From Comamonadaceae bacterium (GTDB lineage Bacteria > Pseudomonadota > Gammaproteobacteria > Burkholderiales > Burkholderiaceae_C): a DNA stretch of 39,147 nucleotides. This document shows positions 25,305 through 33,435 of this stretch, piece after piece. Below the pieces are notes generated by a model. That model was not told where the DNA came from and did not search any database. It was given only the letters and a program-made list of their open reading frames with translations. The stretch lies in assembly GCA_947449895.1 (NCBI GenBank), contig CANFSO010000011.1, positions 1 to 39,147 of the forward strand. The letters are read 5' to 3'. The stretch's first letter is position 1. The number at the start of each line of letters is the position of its first letter. The translations under genes were made by a program, and so were the position numbers.

Positions 25305-26300
25305 TCACTCGAAACGAATACCAGCTTCGCGTACCAGAGCTCCCCATTCCGCTTGCTGGGCAGTGATAAATTGAGCCGCTTTTTCCGGACTCCCGCCTAA
25401 TCCAGTGCTGGACTCTGCCGCCAGTTGAGTCTGCATCTTAGCGCTGGCAAGGGCCTTTTCAATCGCGGCATTGAGACGTTTCACCACGTCTGGTGGTGTG
25501 CCTGCTGGGGCCACGATGACTTTCCAGTCGACTGCTTCAAAATCCTTGAAGCCTGACTCGGACACGGTGGGAACATTTGGCAACACGGGAGAGCGCTTCA
25601 ATGATGTGACCGCCAGTATCCGTAGTTTGTCGCTCTGTATCATGCCCATGACAGTCTGCGGCGTTACAAACATAAAGTCCGTGAGCCCACCCAATAGCTC
25701 TGTGACGGCCGGTGCAGCCCCTTTGTAGGGCACCGTCAATATCTTAATGCCGGCATTGCGTGCCAGCATTTCGCCGGCAAGGTGACCGACGGTGCCTAAA
25801 CCGGCGACGGCTTGTTTCAGCCCACCGGGTTTGGCCTTGGCCGCGCTGACGATATCGGCCAGTGATTTGTAGGCTGACTCGGGCCGAACCACCAGCACCA
25901 TCGGAACTTCAGCTACCAAAGCCACGGGTACCAAGTCTTTCGCTGGATCAAAGGGCATGCTTGGCAACGCCGCGGGGTTGATCGCCAGATTGGATGTTTG
26001 CCCCATGCCGATGGTGTAACCGTCAGGTTTTGACTTGGCCACCAAGTTCAGACCAATGTTGCCGCCACCGCCCGGTTTGTTGTCGATCAAGAAGACCCAT
26101 TTGTTCTCCTGATTGATATTGTTTGCGATATGTCGGGTCACGGTGTCAGTACCACCTCCCGGGGTATAGGGCACGACGAAACGAATCGGTTTATTGGGCC
26201 AGTCTGACTGCGCTTGCGCATGGCTGATTTGAAGTCCAGCCATGGCGACTAAACCCGCTAAAACGACTTGCCCCATTGCCGATGTTGGTGTGAATTTCAT
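25305..26300 (-). CDS. Bug/TctC-type periplasmic solute receptor
   Basis: 331 aa receptor. The track ORF starts at 26378 inside the CoA-transferase gene; AGGAGA 6 nt before the ATG at 26300 and a proper signal peptide (MGQVVLAGLVAMAGLQISHAQAQS) fix the start. Family marks: WPNKPIRFVVPYTPGGGTDTVTRH, NKPGGGGNIGLN, DGYTIGM, ALPSMPFDPAKDLVPV, AVAGLGTVGHLAGE, TVPYKGAAPAVTELLGGLTD, APAGTPPDVVKRLN. It follows the CoA-transferase by 25 nt and precedes the crotonase by 4 nt, so it belongs to the IclR-linked operon. Confidence 0.93.
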   Translation of the reverse strand: MKFTPTSAMGQVVLAGLVAMAGLQISHAQAQSDWPNKPIRFVVPYTPGGGTDTVTRHIANNINQENKWVFLIDNKPGGGGNIGLNLVAKSKPDGYTIGMGQTSNLAINPAALPSMPFDPAKDLVPVALVAEVPMVLVVRPESAYKSLADIVSAAKAKPGGLKQAVAGLGTVGHLAGEMLARNAGIKILTVPYKGAAPAVTELLGGLTDFMFVTPQTVMGMIQSDKLRILAVTSLKRSPVLPNVPTVSESGFKDFEAVDWKVIVAPAGTPPDVVKRLNAAIEKALASAKMQTQLAAESSTGLGGSPEKAAQFITAQQAEWGALVREAGIRFE

Positions 26301-26306
26301 CGCTTG

Positions 26307-26312
26307 TCTCCT
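26307..26312 (-). promoter_or_regulatory. Ribosome binding site fixing the tctC start at 26300
   Basis: AGGAGA, six bases before the ATG. It is the clearest Shine-Dalgarno in this operon and rules out the longer ORF reading that begins within the CoA-transferase gene. Confidence 0.75.
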
Positions 26313-26325
26313 GTTGTTTCTATGT

Positions 26326-27540
26326 TTAGATTTTTGTGTCCAAAGCCGATCCGGTGAGCGCGTGGATGTCTGCTGCACTGAAGCCCAACTCGGTTAGCAA
26401 CTCGGCGCTGTGCTCGCCCAATTTAGGTGGATTCAACCGAACGCCTAGTCGTTTTCCACCCATCGTGATCGGCATCAGGACTGTTTTGCTTGGGCGTCCG
26501 TCTGGCAAAGTGATCGACGCTAAGCCCCCGTTAGCCAACAGGTGGGGGTCGTCCATCAGGTCTTGTGGGCGTGTGATCGGTGCAAAGGGGAGTGCATACT
26601 TTTCAAACACCGCGCTGAGCTCGGCTGCACTGAAGTCGGCCAGCCGTTCGCGCAGCAACGGCATCATCCAGTCGCGCGCCCGCACCCGGTCGTTGTTACT
26701 GCCCAATCGTTCATCGCGCTGAAGGTCATCAAAGCCGAAGGCTTGACAAAACAAGTTCCAAGCCGTGTCACTCACCACGGCTAAAAAGATTTGTTCGCCA
26801 TCCTTGACGTTGAACACATCGTAAATTGCCCAAGCCGAAATACGGGCTGGCATGGGTGCCGCTGGTTTCCCGGTGACGCTAAATTGCATCATGTGTTGGG
26901 CCACCAAAAACACATTGTTCTCAAACAGTGCGCTCTGGACTTCTTGGCCGATCCCCGTTTTTTCACGTGCAGCCAGCGCGGCCATCGCGCCCATCGCGCC
27001 AAACATGCCGCCCATGATGTCGTTGACGCTGGTGCCGGCCCGCAGTGGGTCTCCGGGTCGGCCGGTCATATAGGCCAGGCCACCCATCATTTGCACGACT
27101 TCGTCGAGAGCCGTGCGGTGATCGTAGGGGCCGGGCAAAAAGCCTTTGTGGCTCACGTAAATAAGGCGCGGATTCAAAGTTTTCAGACTGTCGTAATCGA
27201 GCCCTAACTTCTTCATCGTCCCGGGTTTGAAGTTTTCACTGACGATGTCGGCCGTCGCGATCAACCTCAATGCAGCCTCTTTGCCCAGTGCTGTGTGAAG
27301 ATCGAGGGTTAGACTTTTTTTATTGCGGTTGAATGTTGGGAAAAATCCAGCACCAGAGCCAAGCAGTTTTCTGGTGTTGTCCCCGGCGATCGGTTCGACC
27401 TTGATGACCTCGGCACCCAGATCCGCCAGCATCATGCCGCAGGTTGGGCCCATCACCATATGGGTGAATTCAACGACACGCAGGCCGGCGTAGGGCAGGT
27501 TGCGCGTCATGTTTGATTGATTCAGATTTTTCTCGAGCAT
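26326..27540 (-). CDS. CaiB/BaiF family (class III) CoA-transferase
   Basis: 404 aa CoA-transferase of standard length. N-terminal GLRVVEFTHMVMGPTCGMMLADLGAEVIKVEP, NRNKKSLTLDLH, SENFKPGTMKKLGLDY, and the candidate catalytic Asp in RAGTSVNDIMGGMFGAMGAM, with a normal C-terminal NPPKLGEHSAELL. The track begins at a TTG (27543); the ATG at 27540 shares one base with the lyase stop (TGATG), showing coupling. A later ATG at 27510 (MTRNLPYAG) is possible. Pairing of a class III CoA-transferase with an HMG-CoA lyase-like enzyme is a familiar layout for branched 3-hydroxy acids: activation first, then C-C cleavage. Confidence 0.92.
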   Translation of the reverse strand: MLEKNLNQSNMTRNLPYAGLRVVEFTHMVMGPTCGMMLADLGAEVIKVEPIAGDNTRKLLGSGAGFFPTFNRNKKSLTLDLHTALGKEAALRLIATADIVSENFKPGTMKKLGLDYDSLKTLNPRLIYVSHKGFLPGPYDHRTALDEVVQMMGGLAYMTGRPGDPLRAGTSVNDIMGGMFGAMGAMAALAAREKTGIGQEVQSALFENNVFLVAQHMMQFSVTGKPAAPMPARISAWAIYDVFNVKDGEQIFLAVVSDTAWNLFCQAFGFDDLQRDERLGSNNDRVRARDWMMPLLRERLADFSAAELSAVFEKYALPFAPITRPQDLMDDPHLLANGGLASITLPDGRPSKTVLMPITMGGKRLGVRLNPPKLGEHSAELLTELGFSAADIHALTGSALDTKI

Positions 27541-28475
27541 CAATGTTGTTGCTTCCAGCCTTTGGGCAAGCCGGCATCGGGTGTCATGCCATAGACGGGC
27601 TCACCAAGTAATCCTGCCATCAGCGGCTGCCGTGCATCTATCAATTTTTCTAAGTCAACACCAGTCGATATTCCCATGGATTCAAACATGAAGACCAAGT
27701 CTTCGGTCACCACATTGCCAGACGCGCCCGGCGCATACGGACAGCCACCCAAACCGCCCAGCGAAGAGTCGAACGTCCGTACGCCTTCCTCGTAGGCGGC
27801 GAGGCAGTTAGCAATACCAAGCCCTCGGGTGTTGTGCATGTGTGCGGCGCCGGCGTGCACACCGATCTCGGCGCGTAACCGCTTGAACAGCCGACGCACT
27901 TGGGCGGGGTTTGCATAACCCACTGTGTCGGACAGTCCGGATTCGTCCGCACCGGCCTCAATGCATTGGGCCGCCAGCCAGATAACCTCGTCTTCCGGCA
28001 CACAGCCTTGCAGTGTGCAGCCAAACGCCGTGGCAATGCCAGCCTCGAGCAGAACTTGCGGTGCGATCGCATCGCGCAACGTTGCGACTGCTCGAACTTC
28101 TTCCACCATCGCTTCCCGCGTCTTTCGCACATTGGCTAAGGAGTGGGCTGCACTGGCTGAAACTGGCATCGTCAATTTGTGCACACCGGCTTCTAACGCG
28201 GCTTCGGCCCCTCGTCGGTTTGGCACCAACGCCATCACAGTCAGCCCGGGCAAGGTCAGAGCGTGACGAACAACCGTAGCGACATCCTCCATTTGCGGCA
28301 ACAGCTTGGCCGGTACAAATGAGCCCACCTCAATTTCCCGCAGGCCTGCCGCGTACAACGCGTTGATCCAACTGAGCTTGTCAGCCGTTGCCATGGTCGC
28401 GGCAACGCTTTGCAGCCCATCACGCGGTCCAACCTCACTGATCAGCACAGCATTTTCTCGAGAAAGCGATGTCAT
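27540..28475 (-). CDS. Hydroxymethylglutaryl-CoA lyase-like enzyme
   Basis: 311 aa TIM-barrel lyase of the HMG-CoA lyase family, which cleaves 3-hydroxy-3-methyl acyl-CoAs into acetyl-CoA and an oxo acid. Seen: EVGPRDGLQ (14-22, with catalytic Arg18 and metal ligand Asp19), metal His212 and His214 in HMHNTRGLGIAN, and the signature GGLGGCPYAPGASGN (241-254) with the active-site loop Cys245. Asn215 stands where HMG-CoA lyases of animals have Asp (HCHDT). Substrate may be HMG-CoA, citramalyl-CoA or a relative. First gene of the seven-gene operon and divergent from iclR. Confidence 0.9.
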   Translation of the reverse strand: MTSLSRENAVLISEVGPRDGLQSVAATMATADKLSWINALYAAGLREIEVGSFVPAKLLPQMEDVATVVRHALTLPGLTVMALVPNRRGAEAALEAGVHKLTMPVSASAAHSLANVRKTREAMVEEVRAVATLRDAIAPQVLLEAGIATAFGCTLQGCVPEDEVIWLAAQCIEAGADESGLSDTVGYANPAQVRRLFKRLRAEIGVHAGAAHMHNTRGLGIANCLAAYEEGVRTFDSSLGGLGGCPYAPGASGNVVTEDLVFMFESMGISTGVDLEKLIDARQPLMAGLLGEPVYGMTPDAGLPKGWKQQH

Positions 28476-28489
28476 AAATTGGGATTTTG

Positions 28490-28504
28490 TTCTGTAAGAT
28501 AGAA
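28490..28504. promoter_or_regulatory. Candidate IclR operator, copy 1
   Basis: TTCTGTAAGATAGAA, 15 nt upstream of the lyase ATG. The ends TTCT/AGAA form a dyad. It repeats 20 bp further on with 12 of 15 bases identical. Confidence 0.55.
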
Positions 28505-28509
28505 TAATA

Positions 28510-28524
28510 TTCTTTAAGATGAAA
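28510..28524. promoter_or_regulatory. Candidate IclR operator, copy 2
   Basis: TTCTTTAAGATGAAA, starting exactly 20 bp (about two helix turns) after copy 1. The small palindrome AGAAT-AAT-ATTCT (28501-28513) spans the junction of the two copies. It would place two regulator dimers on one face of the DNA between the divergent genes. Confidence 0.55.
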
Positions 28525-28582
28525 CAGTATCATCGTGCAGCCATTCCATGCTGTCAACCCAAACTGCTGACGAGGTCTCTGG

Positions 28583-29311
28583 ATGCCACGTAAAGCGAAA
28601 ATTGAATCCGTCGCCGATGCTGATGCGGCCGCTGGTGGCGTTGCGGCAGTGGACCGAGCACTGTCTCTCTTGGCCGCGTTCAAATCGGATGATGTGTCCT
28701 TGAGCTTGAGCGATCTGGCGCTGCGGTCGCAGCTTTATAAAAGCACCGTGCTTCGGTTGTTAGCATCTTTGGTGCACGCCCATTTGATTCAGCAACTTGA
28801 CGATGGCCGCTATGCGCTGGGTGTGCAGGTTGCTCGATTGCATAGTGTCTATGCCGCTTCTTTTTCGATGGAGCGAGTCGTCGTACCCGTTTTGCGCCAG
28901 TTGGTCACGGCCACCGGAGAAAGCGCCGCCTACCATGTCCGACAGGGCGAGGCCCGTTTGTGCTTGTACCGGGTTGACTCGCCTCAACCGATTCGTGACC
29001 ATATTCAGGCCGGTGACCTGTTGCCATTCGATCGTGGAACAGGTGCCCGTGTTTTGACTGCGTTTGATCCGGATCGAGAGGCAAGTATTGCCCCCCAAGA
29101 AAGGCCACTGTATGCTGAGATTCGGGCGCAGGGCTATTGCACAGTAGTCGGTGACCGGCTGGCTGAGGTGGCTGGCATTTCTGCCCCGGTTTTTAAGACT
29201 GGGGGGGCGTTGGCTGGCGCGCTAACGTTGACCATGCCCAGCAACCGCTACCAACTAAGTCACGTGCAAATAGTGCTTGAAATGGCAAAAATACTCAGTG
29301 CCAGACTATGA
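28583..29311 (+). CDS. IclR family transcriptional regulator
   Basis: 242 aa regulator. An N-terminal winged helix (about 15-75) carries AVDRALSLLAAF, LSLSDLALRSQLYKSTVLRLLASLVHAHLIQQLDDGRYALG. The C-terminal IclR effector domain follows (about 85-242, with YHVRQGEARLCLYRVDSPQPIRDHIQAGDLLPFDRGTGARVLTAF and GLAEVAGISAPVF-like end). IclR proteins commonly control neighbouring catabolic operons in response to a pathway metabolite. It is divergent from the lyase operon with a 107-nt gap that holds tandem operator-like repeats. Confidence 0.92.
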   Translation: MPRKAKIESVADADAAAGGVAAVDRALSLLAAFKSDDVSLSLSDLALRSQLYKSTVLRLLASLVHAHLIQQLDDGRYALGVQVARLHSVYAASFSMERVVVPVLRQLVTATGESAAYHVRQGEARLCLYRVDSPQPIRDHIQAGDLLPFDRGTGARVLTAFDPDREASIAPQERPLYAEIRAQGYCTVVGDRLAEVAGISAPVFKTGGALAGALTLTMPSNRYQLSHVQIVLEMAKILSARL

Positions 29312-29352
29312 GTGATGGCGAACTTGCCTAGACAGCAACAACGTCCGGTTCG

Positions 29353-29910
29353 CTAACGCGGCAACATGGCTTTGAGTACGCCATCTTTGAGCACCACGTG
29401 ATGGTAGATAGCGGCGGCGGCGTGAAAGCCGGCGAGCCAGAGTATGGCGTCGCCCAAAAGTTGATGCAAATCCCCCCAGTCAGTCAATGCGGATATGCCA
29501 GACGCGTTAACCAGCGGTATCTGCTCAATCTGCAACCCGCCGAGTAATGTGAGCGGAATGCCCTCGCTAGCCAAGGCCAACCATGCGGTGAGCGGCAGCA
29601 CGAGCAGAAGTACCCACAAAGCCCTGTGCACCAATTTGCCCGTGATCTGCATCCAAGGCGACATCAGAGGCTGTGGCGTGCCTGATCGCAGCGCTGCCCA
29701 AATAAGTCGCAACACGGTCAAGACCAAGACAAACACACCCAAGGTCTCATGCCAAACGATGTCGATGCGGGTCGCTGGATCGACACCTTGCTTGATGAGG
29801 CGACCAAAGTGTTCTGGACCCAAGATGAAAGCCGCGAGGACGAGCATGGCCGTGACCCAATGAAAAACTTGGCTGACGAAATCGTAATGAGTTTGTTGCT
29901 GATGATCCAT
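29353..29910 (-). CDS. Cytochrome b561 family protein
   Basis: 185 aa four-helix membrane protein of the bacterial cytochrome b561 family, a diheme quinol-linked electron carrier. His residues at the expected helix sites: FVSQVFHWVTA, DIVWHETLGVFV, GKLVHRALWVL, and GFHAAAAIYHHVVLKDGVL near the end. The track ORF starts at 30057 with an unusual extension; the ATG at 29910 (MDHQQQTHYDF) gives the normal b561 N-terminus. Partner and role are unknown; some bacterial homologs quench superoxide with quinone. It is divergent from the RND operon and ends convergent with iclR. Confidence 0.87.
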   Translation of the reverse strand: MDHQQQTHYDFVSQVFHWVTAMLVLAAFILGPEHFGRLIKQGVDPATRIDIVWHETLGVFVLVLTVLRLIWAALRSGTPQPLMSPWMQITGKLVHRALWVLLLVLPLTAWLALASEGIPLTLLGGLQIEQIPLVNASGISALTDWGDLHQLLGDAILWLAGFHAAAAIYHHVVLKDGVLKAMLPR

Positions 29911-30001
29911 AAATTTGACATTAGCGATTGATGCTGACGCGCGATTCGATTGTGTGATCCGAATCTGAACCGGGAATGACAGCATGGCTGCATAAGCGCA
30001 G

Positions 30002-30020
30002 AAACGTTGTGTGAACGTTT
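30002..30020. promoter_or_regulatory. Perfect inverted repeat upstream of cytochrome b561
   Basis: AAACGTT-GTGTG-AACGTTT, 7-nt arms and a 5-nt centre, 92 nt upstream of the b561 ATG. A possible operator for an unidentified dimeric regulator. The rest of the 294-nt gap (29911-30204) shows no gene; it has a run of nine T (30117-30125) and a short CAACT/AGTTG dyad, with no clear promoter. Confidence 0.4.
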
Positions 30021-30204
30021 TGTAAAGTCCAAGTGCTGTACGTGAAAACCCCGGCATGCTTGTTCAATACATTCATTAACATTCGGGACCAATTGTAAAA
30101 AAGTGCAGAAGAATTGTTTTTTTTTGCGAAGTGAATGCTTCAACTGATTTTTAAGTTGTTGCATTTGTTGTCAGACCCAGCCAAGTACCCGGAGCAATTT
30201 CTTC

Positions 30205-33200
30205 ATGTCGATGGTTCAATTGGCGCTTCGGCGTCCGTACACATTCATTGTGATGGCGATGTTGATCGTCTTGGGTACGCCCTTTGCCTTGTTGAACATG
30301 GCGACGGATATTTTTCCGGAAATAAATATTCCGGTGATCAGCGTCATCTGGAACTACAACGGACTACCTGCCCAAGAAATGGGGCAGCGCGTCGCAGGCC
30401 AGACTGAACGCGGCCTGACCACCGTCGTCAGCGATATCGAGCACATCGAATCCACGTCCCTGTATGGTGTCAGTGTCATCAAGGTGTTTTTTCAGCCGGG
30501 TGTCAACATCCAGACGGCTATCGCCCAGGTGGTGGCATCTGTGCAGACTCAAGTGCGGCAACTGCCCCCAGGCATCACGCCGCCGCTGGTGATTAAATAC
30601 TCAGCCTCCAGCATTCCGGTCATGCAATTGGCGTTGTCGAGCCCGACATTGGCTGAAAATGCGCTGTTCGACGTGGCTGTCAACGGCTTGCGCCCGCAAC
30701 TCATCACCGTGCCCGGTGTGGCGTCGCCTTTTCCGTATGGCGGCAAGGTTCGAGTGATCTCTGTCGATCTGGACATCCAGGCGCTACAAGCGCGTGGGCT
30801 CTCGCCGGCAGACGTGGTAAACGCGGTCAATACGCAAAATTTAATTCTGCCTTCGGGGACCGTCAAGCTGGGCGAAACCGAATATGCAGTCCGCATGAAT
30901 GGTTCTCCAGATGTGTTGTCTGAACTCAACGACTTGCCGGTCAGAACCTTGAACAATGCGACCACGTATTTGCGTGAAGTGGCTTACGTCCGTGATGGAT
31001 TCCAGCCGCAGACGAATGTGGTTCGCCAAGATGGACTTCGTGGCGTGCTTGTTTCGGTGTTGAAAAATGGCGGCGCCTCCACGCTGGACATCGTCGCCAA
31101 CGTCAAAGCATTGCTGCCTAAAGCGGTTCAGACCTTGCCGGCTGACGTCAAGGTCACGCCCTTGTTCGACCAGTCCGTGTTTGTCAAGGCGGCGGTTTTG
31201 GGGGTGGTTACCGAGGCCTTGATCGCTGCTGGCCTAACCGCTTTGATGGTGCTGCTGTTCTTGGGCAATTGGCGCAGCACAGTCATCATTGCCTTGACCA
31301 TTCCCTTGTCCATCCTTGCGTCTATTTTGGTGCTGTTTGCGCTGGGCGAAACACTGAACCTGATGACCCTGGGTGGACTGGCCTTGTCGGTTGGTATTTT
31401 GGTTGACCAAGCCATCGTGACGATTGAAAACATCGAGCGGCACTTGCACATGGGCAAGGAGTTGAACCAAGCGATTGAGGTCGGTGCTGGCGAAATTGGT
31501 CCTGCCGCGTTTGTCGCCACGCTGTGTATTTGCATTGTGTTTGTGCCGATGTTTTTCCTCTCTGGTGTGGCGCGCTTTCTGTTTGTGCCTTTGGCCGAAG
31601 CCGTTGTTTTCGCCATGATTGCGTCCTACATTTTGTCGAGAACTTTGGTGCCGACCTTGGTGATGTTGATGATGGGCGGTGTGCATGAAGCCGCCAAGGC
31701 GGACACCAATCCGGGTATTTTGCAGCGGGTTTACAGAAGTTTTGACGCACAGTTTGAGCATGTGCGTCGGGCCTACACGCTGGCTTTGTCGGCTGCACTG
31801 TCACATCGTGGGCGCTTTATCTCATTGTTTCTAGGGTTTTGTCTGCTTTCATGTTTGCTTTACCCCTTGCTTGGTCGAGATTTTTTCCCAAGTGTCGATG
31901 CGGGTCAAATGCGCCTGCACATGCGGGCACCAACGGGTACGCGGATTGAAGAAACCGCGCGGATAGCTGACGCTGTTGAATCCGCTATTCGCGAGTTGGT
32001 GCCTTCTGACCAGCTCGAAACCATTCTGGATAACGTTGGCCTGCCCAACAGCGGTATCAATCTGTCCTACAGCAACGCCGGCACCATCGGCACCATGGAC
32101 GCTGAGATTTTGATGTCCTTGAAAGAAGGGCACAAGCCAACGGAAGGCTTTGTCAGCTTGCTGCGGACCGAATTGCCCAAGCGCTTTCCCAGCATTGAAT
32201 TTTTCTTTCAACCGGCCGATATTTCAACTCAAATTTTGAACTTTGGATTGCCTGCGGCGATTGATGTGCAGTTCACCGGCAATGACCTAGAAGGCAATGC
32301 CGCCAGAGCTGCTGAACTGACCGCGGCGATCCGCAAAATTCCGGGTGCGGTCGATGCGCATATTCATCAACGTCTTGATGGCCCGGTAGTTTATTTGAAG
32401 ATGGACAGAACCCGATTGCAGCACTTTGGGCTGGGCGCTACGAACGTCGGCCAAAACGTGTTGATTGCCTTGTCGGGCAGCTCTCAGACAGCACCGGCGT
32501 TCTGGCTGAACCCTAAAAACGGCGTGGTTTACAACGTCGTGGTTCAGTCGCCTCAATACAAGGTTGACTCGATTGATTCGCTGCTGAGTCTGCCAATCGG
32601 TCCGGCGCCCAATGCCAACAGTGGCGTCAACGGGGCGACCGTGTCGAACACCACGAATCAATTGCTTGGCAACTTGGTGGAAGCTAAAACTGGGCGCCAG
32701 TTGCCCATCGTGTCACGCTATAACTTGCAGCCCGCCATTGATGTGTATGTCGGCGTGCAAGGCACAGACTTGGCCAATGTCGCAGGCCAGATTAAAAAAT
32801 TGGTGGATGAGATTTCACCCAAACTGGCGCGGGGCAACCAAGTTGTTATTCGGGGTCAGGTCGAGACCATGCGCTCGTCTTTCATCGGTCTTGGCTTGGG
32901 CCTGGCGATGGCCATTGTGTTGGTGTATTTGCTGATTGTGGTGACCTTTCAGTCTTGGATTGACGCAGCCATCATCATCACCGCCTTGCCCGCTGCCTTG
33001 GCCGGCATCGCTTGGATCTTGTTCATCACCGGCACCACGCTCAGCGTGCCCGCCTTGACTGGCGCCATCATGACGATGGGCGTGGCCACTGCCAACAGTA
33101 TTTTGGTGATTGCCTTTGCCCGCCAACGACGAGAAGACGGCATCACGCCTTTGTCTTGTGCTTTGGAGGCTGGCGCCACCCGAATCCGGCCGGTGCTGAT

Positions 33201-33432
33201 GACCGCGCTGGCGATGATCATTGGCATGATCCCCATGGCTTTGGGCTTGGGGGAAGGCGCTGAGCAAAATGCGCCTTTGGGTCGTGCGGTAATTGGTGGT
33301 TTGTTGTTTGCCACTGTGTCTACGCTGTTTTTTGTACCCGTTATTTACGCCGAAGTGCATCAGCGCCTGTCGCATCGCAAGCAGCGACAACAGGCCGCAC
33401 GTGAACTTCGTATTTCGTCCCAGGAGCTTTGA
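30205..33432 (+). CDS. RND family efflux pump inner-membrane subunit
   Basis: 1075 aa RND transporter with 12 membrane segments and two large periplasmic loops, expected to export small molecules across the envelope with the adaptor and outer-membrane factor encoded next. N-terminus SMVQLALRRPYTFIVMAMLIVLG and FPEINIPVISV are typical. In TM4, GILVDQAIVTIENIERHL keeps one Asp (Asp401), but the second Asp of the AcrB proton relay is Gln402. In TM10, MGVATANSILV has Ala963 where AcrB has the relay Lys. It therefore belongs to a non-canonical RND branch. Substrate unknown. Upstream GGAG supports the ATG. The adaptor starts 3 nt after its stop. Confidence 0.92.
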   Translation: MSMVQLALRRPYTFIVMAMLIVLGTPFALLNMATDIFPEINIPVISVIWNYNGLPAQEMGQRVAGQTERGLTTVVSDIEHIESTSLYGVSVIKVFFQPGVNIQTAIAQVVASVQTQVRQLPPGITPPLVIKYSASSIPVMQLALSSPTLAENALFDVAVNGLRPQLITVPGVASPFPYGGKVRVISVDLDIQALQARGLSPADVVNAVNTQNLILPSGTVKLGETEYAVRMNGSPDVLSELNDLPVRTLNNATTYLREVAYVRDGFQPQTNVVRQDGLRGVLVSVLKNGGASTLDIVANVKALLPKAVQTLPADVKVTPLFDQSVFVKAAVLGVVTEALIAAGLTALMVLLFLGNWRSTVIIALTIPLSILASILVLFALGETLNLMTLGGLALSVGILVDQAIVTIENIERHLHMGKELNQAIEVGAGEIGPAAFVATLCICIVFVPMFFLSGVARFLFVPLAEAVVFAMIASYILSRTLVPTLVMLMMGGVHEAAKADTNPGILQRVYRSFDAQFEHVRRAYTLALSAALSHRGRFISLFLGFCLLSCLLYPLLGRDFFPSVDAGQMRLHMRAPTGTRIEETARIADAVESAIRELVPSDQLETILDNVGLPNSGINLSYSNAGTIGTMDAEILMSLKEGHKPTEGFVSLLRTELPKRFPSIEFFFQPADISTQILNFGLPAAIDVQFTGNDLEGNAARAAELTAAIRKIPGAVDAHIHQRLDGPVVYLKMDRTRLQHFGLGATNVGQNVLIALSGSSQTAPAFWLNPKNGVVYNVVVQSPQYKVDSIDSLLSLPIGPAPNANSGVNGATVSNTTNQLLGNLVEAKTGRQLPIVSRYNLQPAIDVYVGVQGTDLANVAGQIKKLVDEISPKLARGNQVVIRGQVETMRSSFIGLGLGLAMAIVLVYLLIVVTFQSWIDAAIIITALPAALAGIAWILFITGTTLSVPALTGAIMTMGVATANSILVIAFARQRREDGITPLSCALEAGATRIRPVLMTALAMIIGMIPMALGLGEGAEQNAPLGRAVIGGLLFATVSTLFFVPVIYAEVHQRLSHRKQRQQAARELRISSQEL

Positions 33433-33435
33433 TTC

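Noticed and set aside
29318-29353. GCGAAC/GTTCGC inverted repeat between iclR and b561
   Set aside because: Six-base arms around a 24-nt loop with no T run; too weak to call a terminator.
30117-30125. Run of nine T as an intrinsic terminator
   Set aside because: No GC-rich stem precedes it on the plus strand and no upstream plus-strand gene ends there (iclR ends about 800 nt earlier).
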